A DNA stretch of 64,000 nucleotides from Lecanicillium sp. G3 (Eukaryota; Ascomycota; Sordariomycetes; Hypocreales; Cordycipitaceae): contig JAZHPD010000028.1 in the NCBI GenBank assembly GCA_037575805.1, positions 124,001 through 188,000 of the forward strand. The letters are read 5' to 3'. A model generated the notes under the pieces. The model was not told the origin of the DNA. It saw only the letters and a list, made by a program, of their open reading frames with translations, and searched no databases. The position numbers were made by a program, and so were the translations under genes. Below are positions 55,096-64,000 of the stretch, piece after piece (within the stretch, counting starts at the first letter, position 1; every line of letters begins with the position of its first letter).

Positions 55096-56992
55096 TCGAA
55101 TGTATGAGAGATGAGCATAAAAGTGCTATGAGTAGCTGACGAAAACCACAAGCCGGAAAACACAACACCCCATGAATATAGAACCGTAAAAGCCTATTTC
55201 TGTCCTTCTCTTGTTATTGCTGCGTTACTCGGGATTGTTTGGAAAGTGTCGCGTGCGCCACGAAAGTTTAAACTTGACTGCCCACACTGTACCGAGGCTT
55301 TTTAGCTTCATTCACTTTTGGCATGCATACGCGACAAGTCGGCGAACCAAGATTTCCATACACCAATGCGCCATGCAATCTAACTCGCAGTGATTGACGT
55401 AACACGTCTTGGGGTTTGGAGACGGTCGGAAGCTACGTCACAGTGAAATGGCATGTGCTGGGGCCAGACACGGCCTCGGTCGCGGGGACACGCTCCAATG
55501 AGATATCAGATGGACGGCCCGGGGGCCGGTTTTTTTTTCTGCAGCGACAATTTACGTGAACGAGTCTTTTAGCCTGTTTGAATGGCCAAGACAATCTGTG
55601 AGCTGTACATTGTTTTACGTAGTATTGAATATTAATGATGTAAATGTGCAGCTCGGCAGATGGACCTTGTGAGGGCTTTTATCACGTTGTGCCGCCGGGT
55701 GGGTGAGGCAACTGCTGCAGTTGACGTTTTGTGTTGACGACGTGGTTTTGCTTTACGGTCGACATCACGTTCATGCAAATCAAACTTTTATTTTACATTA
55801 TTTTGTTTTATTTGGTTGGTCTTTTTGTCCGTCGTAGTTGCGTTCGTCGTCGGCCGAGCACTTGGAGTCGCTGGCGTGTCAGAGGCAGTCCACAATATTA
55901 GCTCCGATGTAGGCGTGCAGAGTAATACAGTAATATAGAGTCAGATAGGCATAAGCCGTGCTCGTGGGTGCGATGTACTATGAACTGCATGGATCTGTCC
56001 CTTGAGAAACGCTTGACTCGGCTACACTCGCCTTTGAGCATGTGCAGTTAGATACAGCCCCGAGGATAGATGGGCAGCTAGCGGCGACGATTATCCTTTC
56101 CCCGTGGGAAAAACAGGGCTTTCTCCAAGTCTCCAGAGATCTCCGAGCACGGCTAGTGTACGGAGTAGTAAAAAGGCCTTTTTCTGCGAGCATCTCTTTT
56201 TGTCTCGGCTGGCCCTGGCTGAACTGGCTTGGACCTTGACGGCTCCGGCTCATTCTCGAGATGCCTGAGACACTAAGCCGCAAGGAGCCAGAGTATGAGG
56301 AGACGCAGCCAATGGGAACACGCGGACGGCCGAGATAAATATGGGTCACCCTTCCTACAGGCGTCCCCGACCGCGTACGGCCGCTAGCAAAAGGCCGCTA
56401 CGGGCCACTGGAAGGCTCTGCACCCGCCTAAAGGGAGAAAAAGGCCAGGGCACATGCGAAGAAAAAAAAAAAAAAAAAAGCCCTTGCGCCACCCAATAAC
56501 GCCAATCCCCTGAAATATCCGCATGCCGAAGTCGTTCTTGCCTCTGAGCTTTTTCTGGGCCGCGCGCCGCCGCATTAAAGTACCTCTGTGCCCCAGCCAG
56601 CTTGGTTTTCTTCCCTCTCCCCGTCAAACCACATTCGCCATCACGACAGACGACCGTTCGGACGAACTCTTATAGACTTGCTTTTACTTGTTCTTCTTTC
56701 TTTTTAAACATCTGTCTTCCATTTCTTTGTCAGCGGGAAGAAGGAGTTTTCAAAAGAAATTAGCGCACTGTTTACGACTAGACCATTGCGCCGAACCGGA
56801 ATCTTTTTTTTTTTTTTTTTTTTTGAATCACACAAACGCAAGACGCGATCGAGCAAACAAAACAAGGGTCACCGAGAAGGAGAAGAGAAAGATCAACACT
56901 GTCCATTCCTGAGGCAAACAGGTGTTTTTCCAATCATCAATTCTCCCATCTATTCCTCCTTTGATCTACGGAATCCCGATACATCCGACACA
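55096..56992. other. Intergenic, MetAP2 to PRELI gene
   Basis: About 1.9 kb with no supported gene. Contains an A run (56461-56480), a T run (56803-56824) close to the PRELI start and one TACGGAGTA copy at 56159. The last 350 bases are CT/TTC-rich and are probably the PRELI leader. Confidence 0.5.
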
Positions 56993-57559
56993 ATGAAGGT
57001 CTTCTCCAACGCCGTCACCTTCAACTACTCATGGGACGAGGTTTCGTCAGCCAACTGGCAAAAGTACGGCCCCTGGAACAACAAGTCGGAGCACGTCATC
57101 GCCGTCGACACCCTCTCCCGCTCCGTCGACCCGGCCACCGGCATCCTCCGCACTGAGCGACTCATCGCCTGCCGCCAGTCCGCGCCCGACTGGATGCAGA
57201 AGATCATCGGCAAGATGGACGAGAGCTTCGTCTACGAGGCCAGCTACGTCGACCCAGCCAACAAGACCGTCACCATGGTCTCCCAGAACCTCACCTGGAG
57301 CAACCTCGTCAACGTCCAGGAGGAGGTCGTCTACCGGCCTCTCGGCGAGGGCCAGACCCAGTTCACCCAGACGGCCAACATCACCGCCCTCTGCGGCGGC
57401 TGGCAGCGCATCAAGAACTCCATCGAGGACACCCTCGTCAACCGCTTCAAGGAGAACGCCGTCAAGGGCCGCGAGGGCTTCGAGCGCGTCCTCGAGATGA
57501 GCCGCATCGTCTTTGCCGAGGAGCGCGAAAAGGCCCTCCGCGAGAAGCTCGCCATGTAA
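56993..57559 (+). CDS. PRELI/MSF1-domain protein, UPS2/UPS3-like
   Basis: A single exon of 188 residues starting MKVFSNAVTFNYSWDEVSSA. The frame extends upstream but the run-in is low-complexity and leader-like. The PRELI domain fills the protein: EHVIAVDTLSRSVDPATGILRTERLI, SFVYEASYVDPANKTVTMVSQNLTWSNL and QTANITALCGGWQRIKNSIED, followed by a C-terminal helix. The start differs from UPS1 (MVLLHKS...) and resembles UPS2, which transfers phosphatidylserine between mitochondrial membranes together with MDM35. The lipid specificity is inferred from this resemblance. Located in the mitochondrial intermembrane space in the known family. Confidence 0.87.
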   Translation: MKVFSNAVTFNYSWDEVSSANWQKYGPWNNKSEHVIAVDTLSRSVDPATGILRTERLIACRQSAPDWMQKIIGKMDESFVYEASYVDPANKTVTMVSQNLTWSNLVNVQEEVVYRPLGEGQTQFTQTANITALCGGWQRIKNSIEDTLVNRFKENAVKGREGFERVLEMSRIVFAEEREKALREKLAM

Positions 57560-60500
57560 ATGCCCGGACTCTCGAATAGCAATCATCGTGTACGACGAAT
57601 CCGAGACTCAAACATGACCATTGATTCGGAAACGTCCTAAAAAATCGAAATCTCCGCACCAACCCATTGAATATCCGACTGGCGACTTCGAACTCACCCA
57701 ACCCACCAATCCTTCCTTTTTTTGTTCATTTTTTCTCAGCATGGCTCCCAACTTTTGATTACTCGATTCATAGCTCGGCGCAGAGGCGGGAGTCTTTTGT
57801 TCTTCATTCCAAAGCATATACATTTTCTGGCATGGCGTTTGATGGTTCCTTTATTTTAATAGATGATAGAGAAAAAGTTTGTCGTTTTTTTTTGGCGAGC
57901 ACTCCACTGCATGGAGACGGAGAGCTCTTTCTTGTTTTTTATTTCAGATTTTTTTTTATAGAAGCAGTCCGCAGAGACGGGGACTGCTTTTGGGGTACAA
58001 AGACGGTTAGGGTACCTGGAACGGCTCTGCCTGGGTTTTTGTACAGATAGGAGGATCTAATCCAACTCTTATGGCCCAAATACCGATTGATCTTAAGTGT
58101 GATGCAACTGTACGAGTAAGGGCCATGAAGATGGCTCGGTACATCTCAACTTGGCCAGAGACTGTGCATACTTCCCCGGCCATATATCTGCCAGATTTGT
58201 TTGGTCAATCTACGATTTGATCTTCGCACGAGTCATTGGCGTCTGAATTTGCCATTCATCTGCAGCCTCAGATCTGCAAACAAGTAACGGGAGCTGACCA
58301 AGCTTAATTTCGATCCCGGACTGTATCGTACAGCGAAACCAGACGGAAATTGACGTCTTTTGCGAGCATTTTCCCTCTTCGAAATTGCGGTAGACGGGCC
58401 TTCGCGTAGTCTGGTGCTGATCAGGCGTGGACGAAATACATGGTTCCAAGCAACTTGCCAAGCCGCGGGTTTAGTTTTAAACAACAGACGTGCTCATAAT
58501 CTTCAGCTCTTCCGAGAGCCAGCATACAATACATCCGCTATGCCGTCTCTTGCTCCTTTACACGATGTGTGTCGGCTGTACCCGACTCGACACAAACCCC
58601 TTCGTGTCCCTCGTCGGGATATGGTTTTGTCATTACAGTCGAACCACATGATGAAGCTGAGAGGTAACGAGGACCTATAACATAGTAAAGGGTTGGGCTC
58701 ACTTACTCATCCAATATTTCCTGTCTTGGGATATACAATGGGCTGGAGGGCGGCGAATAAGCGTCAGGGCCGACATCGGGCGAGTCGGCAGTTGAAGTGA
58801 AGCCTAAAAGATAAACAGCCTTTGCAGGATTCCACCCGATACCATATTCGTAGCTCGGAGCCGTAGTTCCTGTGCTTGCGTAGTCCATAACAAGTTGCCG
58901 ATGCAGACTGTATAGCAGATGACCGCGCGAGATCAGGCCGGGTGTCTAATCTCCCTCGGCGATATTGCATCCAATCCAATCCACAGGCTGCACTGCGCCG
59001 CCAGCCGCTCGCAGTGCCAACAACTATACCTATAGGTGTTTTAGTTATGTACATTCCCCTGTTGGATGTTAGTGTTTCCCTCATTGTAGCCAGGAACCAG
59101 GGTATCCCCAATAAGCGTGGCCCCTGTCAGCAACGCACAGGACAAGCCCCTTGGCACTTCTTGTCACTCTCACTCTCGCTTCTCCCGTTTCTTACCGCAT
59201 ATATGCTCTCTTCCCGCGAAGCCATGATGAAATCTATATCCCGAGCTTGACCTCCCTCCAAGACTAGCAAGGCTTGGCAGATTCCTATCGACAATGTTGG
59301 CGATATTTCCCAGCGGTTCCCTCGCTAGGGCCGTGGGGGTTCCTTCGACCTCGGCACATGACGCAAAAGAGAATCCACCGCAGGGGGAGAAAGCTCAAAC
59401 AATGGGACTGTCAGATTCGGGCCTTCCTTTCCCGCATATAACTTGCGTAGGGCACAATGGGGTTTGGCGGCGCTGCTAGTGCGCTTGCAGCAAATAAAAG
59501 AAAAGATGGCGTCGTAGTCTGCCTCGAAGGATCAAGGACATCGGGGGAAGTGTGATCGGCGAGCGAATGTCCCCCATGCTTGGGCTCATTCCGCTTTCGC
59601 AAAACGGCCGACCAAAATCTGACAACATGCTCCATGCCTAGCCGTCCAGCAAGGAAGGAGGCAAAACCAGAATGGGGACGTAAATAGACGGATTACCAAG
59701 AGGAGAAGCCGGACGTGTTAGGCGTTTTCAAATACTGAAGCGTCGCTGTTCCTGTTAGGAGCCAGCGACGCATCGTCCAGTGAGCAATTTTGCTCTCCTG
59801 CAGTGTGTGGTTCTTGCGGCCTAACCCTTTCTTGCATGTATTGGGTAAAATGATGCAATAATACTCGGTCGTATGCATAAGTCCCAAGAGCCGGATTGTC
59901 AGGCACGAGGTGCCACTAACACCGAGGCAAGGCGTGGCAGGGGTGACGGCCAGTTCCTCTTCGAGCGCTGCACGGGAGATATTCCAACATTCTGATTAGC
60001 TCTGTATATGCAGTACAACGTAGCATGGTAGGTATAGCGTGTTCTCGATTTAGACTCGGCTCTTTGGAGCAAGTTCCACCCAAGCCGTCTCGTCCGTTGC
60101 TGGCTGAAGAGCTTCCCCAATGATCGTCACTCCTCATCAGCCCTGTAAGCACACGCCATGGCTCAGTCAGCTCCCATTATTAGATATTCGGCGACTTCAT
60201 GGGTGTCCCGGAATCGACGACAATTTTGTACCTGTTGAGGGCATTCGCGCCGCTCTGGCCGGGCTCAACCCAAAGATGGAAAGGACTGCATGGCCTATGC
60301 ATGCACGCACTGGAGTCGATTTATGGCTCCAGATTTGCATTAAGCCCGGCGCCACGTCCTTTGGGATGAAGTCCGGAGAAGCTAGCGAGTCCGTAGGATG
60401 CAGAGCGTAAGCAAATGTGACGACATGGCAGACGGCGCGTCGGGGCTGAAAAGCTGCGAGGTTGACGAGGGAGAGATGCCCGACGGCTCGCTCGGCGGCG

Positions 60501-60609
60501 GATCGACGAATATATAAAGCTCCAGGGCTGGCCATCAAGGTCAGTTACAGTCAAGCTCTACTGCCTGCCAATCATCCAGCCCAGATTCAAGAAGCCTTAC
60601 TTGCCCAAT
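57560..60609. other. Intergenic, ~3 kb, no gene supported
   Basis: PRELI 3' region, then unassigned DNA, then the CON-13-like promoter. Short frames (for example a 61-codon one at 58703-58888, minus) lack support. The TATA box near its right end is listed separately. Confidence 0.5.
60511..60518 (+). promoter_or_regulatory. TATA box of the CON-13-like gene
   Basis: TATATAAA lies 92 bases upstream of the start codon, inside GAATATATAAAGCTCC. A transcription start about 30 bases downstream would leave a leader of roughly 60 bases. TATA boxes are typical of regulated, developmentally induced genes in fungi. Confidence 0.7.
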
Positions 60610-61668
60610 ATGCGTCTTACTGCTGCCGCCCTCCTCTCCGCCGTTGCCGTCTCGGCCCATCCCGATCCAGGCGACAGGCTGGACAAGCCCGCTCTGCACC
60701 CCAACCTCGACTACTTGGAACCTGGCATCGAACAGTACCTCCCCGAGATCAGCTACACGCTGAAGGAGTGGAACAACGGCTACATTCCCTCCCAGTAGGT
60801 TCTGCGTACAGGGTCGTCCCATGTTGAGCTACACCTGACACGGCGACTTAGATGCAAGAAGATTGTGACTGGCGGCGTTGACCCCGGCACAAACTTCAAC
60901 CCTCATGACATGCAAATCTTTGATGTCACCTACGCGGATGTAAGCTTCAATCAAACCTCACCCCGAGTTCCCCCATCAGCAACTAACACTCCCCGCCAGT
61001 GCGGCGACCCTTGGGTCTTCTGCCACCACCGCAACTCCAACGCGTCCATCGACACCATGGCGCGCCAGTTCGGCAAGCTGCCCATCCAGATGCGCCAGTG
61101 GGTGCGCCATGTCATCGACCTGCCCGACAACGCCCGCCACGCCTACGAGTGGGACGGCACCGTGACCTTCTTCAACGCCGGCGAGAACATGATGACCGTC
61201 ATCGCCCACGAGACGAGCCACTCGCTCGACCTCTCCGGCGCGTTCCCGGACAAGTCGCTCTCCAACTCGGACCGCTGGTGGAACGAGTACTACCAGGACT
61301 CGCACGTGCCGGACCCCTACTCGGCGAGCAACGCCATCGAGGACGTCGCGCAGAACTCGGTCGTCGCGCTGCACGACAGCAACGTGCCCGGCGGATTCCC
61401 GAGCGTCGAGCCCAACTGGGCGCGCATCCTGCACCAGCTGCACCTCGTGGAGGCGGAGGCGCGCGAGGCCGGCGAGGGCAACTCCATCTTCATCCCGGGA
61501 CACAACGCCCAGTGCACGCACCGCATGCCGTCGAGCGACCCCGTGCCCATGGACGGCAACGCCAAGCGCCGCGGTGCTGTGCCTGATGTGAGCCTCAGGT
61601 CGGATGTCAAGGTCATTGACACCTCGAAGCGTGAGCGCAAGCACTCTGGCTGCACCATGAAGTGGTAA
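60610..61668 (+). CDS. Secreted CON-13-like protein with HExxH motif
   Basis: Three exons (60610-60794, 60852-60939, 61000-61668) give 313 residues. The N-terminal signal peptide is MRLTAAALLSAVAVSAHPDPG. The last intron is 60 bases long and in frame, but its GTAAGC donor, CTAAC branch site and CCAG acceptor identify it as an intron; splicing joins YAD to CGDPWVFC. The body has several Cys (CGDPWVFCHH, CTHRMPS, SGCTMKW), and HETSH at residues 161-165 is an HExxH zinc-protease-like motif followed by SLDLSGAFP. The overall sequence matches the conidiation-specific protein 13 (con-13) family of filamentous fungi, whose function is unknown. A metalloprotease role is suggested by HExxH but unproven. 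The TATA box at 60511 fits regulated expression during sporulation. Confidence 0.87.
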
Positions 61669-63963
61669 ATGTGTATATGACTTGGATATATGACGGATAT
61701 AAGTATATACGAACGGTCAGCTTTTAGCTGTATAAATGTGGTCATATATAATGATTGAATGATGGTTTTGATATTCATTATAATGCGCCAATGACAAACC
61801 TTCCTGTTGTGATGGCACAATACCATGTATTCTAGAGCGGATACGGACAACTAAGGAAATACGATGTCGGTGACTAAAATTCCAGTGGTAACTACGGAAT
61901 GATGACCGCCCAACAAGCTAATTCGCCCCAGTCTCATTCATGTCATTACCAATCATGCGCATACATGACAGCCGCTCGTGGCAATGTTGCAGTCAACGCA
62001 GGTCTGGACAAGGCTACACTCGATTGGGGCAATCACTGGCTGTCAGCGAGCCAACACATTAAAGTTCGACGCTGTAGACAAAAGAGAGTTTTGCTGTGCA
62101 GCCTTGCATTGTGCTTGCTTCTAATGGATCAGCCCGTGTGGCGAAGCACACCCACAGGAGCGTCGGCAGCGGCTAATACGCGGACTACAATGCTGCTGCG
62201 AGACATGACGACTGCAACAGATATTTTGCTTTTACCCTGCAGCGTTTTGAAGAGTCATGTGCTTTCTTCTGTAAGTCGGCGTAGCGGATATAATGGCAGT
62301 CGACCCCAGCGGACGGATGTCAAGTGCGGCGGATCTCGAAAGGCAGCGCGATGATCCATGCGCAAACCACGGGCTGCAGTGCCTGCAACAGATCGGCAGG
62401 GCCAGTGCTTGATACGTGCGTGTGTAATACGTAGTAGTTAGCAGTTAAATGGAAATTGGGGAAAATGGCCAGTGGTTGGCTGTGGCTGTAAAACCTCACC
62501 AGCCACGAGCGGCTTAGCTCGAGCAGAGAGATCTGCAACGGCGGTAAGAGATAGATGGGAGGGTGGGAAGAAGCTAAAGGTCACGCAGAGGGGCATGAGG
62601 GGAGATGCAGCACGAAAAAATGGCTGAGCCCCTGAAATTTCGAGACGGCGCATGACAAGGGGGATGACTAATGGATGCGCTCTCGGGAGCGTCTCAAGAT
62701 GAAGACAAAGACAGACGAGGCAAGAAAGTCGCGAGACGAGGCTGAGAGGACGACGTCATCGCTGGCGTTAGTTGAGGCGCAGGGAAAACACGGTAACAAT
62801 GCGTGAGATGGAGCGGCAAGTAAAAGCTACATGATACCTTGTACTCTGTAAATGCAATCAATTATTTATTTCCTTCTGATAAGCCGGCAATACTCCGTAA
62901 AGCGAGACGATACCTCAGCAGGCAGAGTAAAAGTGCTTGATGGTGAAACGCCAAACCAGGCCAACCCCTTTTTAGGGGGCGGCGGGGACGATGATGTCGC
63001 TGGATTGGTTGTGGGCTCGTGGCCGGTACTTGTTGGAATGCTGCGGCTTGGCTGGGGAGTCAAGTACCGGCATCCCCACCGAAACTACAGTGGGCTTTTG
63101 CACTAAAAGGCCCTAAAAAACGCCCGACAGAGGGCCTCCGAGAGGCGATACGCTGGGCGCCAAGCGACCACTAAGAATAGAAATGAGGGCAAAGACAGAG
63201 AGGTACGAGATACATGCTATCTTGGTGGTGTTGCTATGGGACGAGGGCGTACCTGGTAACCTATTGTGTTCGTATTACCGCATTCCACTTACGGCACTCT
63301 CTCTCCGTACGGGCGCTGGTACTGGTACTGGTACTGGTACTAGCCACAGCCTGTCCACCACGGCGCAAAGTCCCCTAAAAATGCATGGCCAGTCCCCTGG
63401 ACGGTTCGGTACGGCACCTCCCAGCAAGTTCGGAGTACCGTTGGCTGGCCCCCAGCCGAGTACAAACGGAATTCCTGCTGCCAGCTGCCAGCCAACCCAG
63501 CCACACTCTGCCAGCTGCCACGAATGTAGCGCCACCCGGGTGCTGACTTGTTGCAGCTGGCAATACAACACACTTTTTGGCAAAAATGTCCTCGTAATTC
63601 TTTTTTTAATTCATCTGCTCTTCGTCCCGTGACTCTACCTTGTTCATCATCACCACCGGCCTCATCTCCGTCGTCTATTGTTCTCTTCATCCCATTAGAC
63701 TTTGGCCCCTCTCCCTCGCTGGCCGGCCCCATCGATAGCTCCGATTCTCCATACAAAGAAAACAACACACGCTGCGCCAACGCGGGCCCCCGAAACACCC
63801 TCCTTGTTGCACCAGAAACCAACCCCCGTCGCATTAAAAAAAAAGAGAGAGGGAGAGAGACAAGCCACCGCCGCAACCACCACAAAGGTCTGGTGGCCGT
63901 CAACTTGTCATCGACATCTGTACCTCCTCCCCTTGGCGGGTTTCCTAATCAGAGTCGCCCATC
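61669..63963. other. Intergenic, CON-13-like to last gene
   Basis: About 2.3 kb. A 151-codon frame at 61899-62354 has no support. TACTCCGTA occurs at 62891. From about 63600 the sequence is CT-rich and leader-like, leading to the start codon at 63964. Confidence 0.5.
63316..63340. repeat. CTGGTA hexanucleotide repeat
   Basis: Four tandem copies of CTGGTA in non-coding DNA. Confidence 0.9.
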
Positions 63964-63982
63964 ATGTCCTACAATCCGTTAA
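63964..63982 (+). CDS. First coding exon of an unidentified gene (continues beyond window)
   Basis: The ATG (context CCCATCATGTCC) is preceded by a long pyrimidine-rich leader. It encodes only MSYNPL plus one base before a GTGAGT donor at 63983; the window ends 18 bases into the putative intron. A short first exon of this type is common in fungal genes. The product cannot be named. Confidence 0.5.
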
Positions 63983-64000
63983 GTGAGTGTCAATCCTGTC

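Noticed and set aside
58703..58888. 61-codon minus-strand frame with Tyr/Ser-rich sequence
   Set aside because: No homology recognised, no splice sites or leader; too short to claim.
61899..62354. 151-codon plus-strand frame
   Set aside because: Cys/Arg/Ser-rich, no motif, overlapping frames on the other strand.

Overview
This is a stretch of nuclear DNA from a filamentous ascomycete (Pezizomycotina). Genes carry one to three short GT..AG introns of about 48-110 bases with CTAAC/CTAAT branch points. Coding exons are GC-rich and intergenic spacers hold long A/T homopolymers and pyrimidine tracts. The gene set includes a conidiation-specific CON-13-like protein, a GT31 glycosyltransferase, Zn2Cys6 and bZIP regulators and a filamentous-type LTE1. 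Sordariomycetes, probably Hypocreales, is my inference from gene content, not something proven here.

Layout. 1-650: 3' end of an ER-lumenal Hsp70-type chaperone (LHS1-like, ending HDEL). 1.6-3.0 kb: secreted pepsin-type aspartic protease. 4.2-5.5 kb (-): unidentified polyQ/coiled-coil protein. 8.1 kb: intron-containing tRNA-Ser(CGA). 8.9-10.5 kb (-): Golgi-type GT31 glycosyltransferase. 10.5-15.6 kb is gene-poor. 15.6-17.1 kb: APC10/DOC1. 19.6-20.8 kb: stomatin/SPFH protein. 21.6-28.1 kb is a compact housekeeping block: NOP58 (-) and VMA6 (+) diverge, VMA6 and mitochondrial uS15m (-) converge, and uS15m and cytosolic RPS0 (+) diverge. 29.5-35.0 kb (-): a 1756-residue LTE1-type Ras-family GEF. 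35.0-39.2 kb is gene-poor and rich in simple repeats. 39.2-41.8 kb (-): SEC18/NSF.

42.2-50.4 kb looks more accessory: an F-box-like/ankyrin protein, a bZIP factor, a decayed minisatellite, a Zn2Cys6 factor, a tiny putative gene and a 227-bp tandem duplication. 51.2-57.6 kb returns to housekeeping: a peroxiredoxin-like-2 protein (+) converges on a YFH7-like P-loop kinase (-), which diverges from methionine aminopeptidase 2 (+), followed by a PRELI/UPS lipid-transfer protein (+). 60.6-61.7 kb: CON-13-like secreted HExxH protein with a TATA box. The window ends in the first intron of another gene.

The genes do not form one pathway; the order is typical for a fungal chromosome arm. Several share bidirectional promoters, and ribosome production (NOP58, RPS0, uS15m), protein maturation (MetAP2) and secretion (LHS1-like chaperone, GT31, SEC18) are well represented. 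I see no transposase, reverse transcriptase, CRISPR array, biosynthetic cluster or rRNA gene. The most unusual signals are non-coding: a 9-bp motif (TACTCCGTA) present 12 times only between genes, a TAACTA-rich element with imperfect inverted ends near 18.1-18.4 kb, and the two degenerate tandem repeats at 46.5-47.1 and 50.5-50.9 kb.
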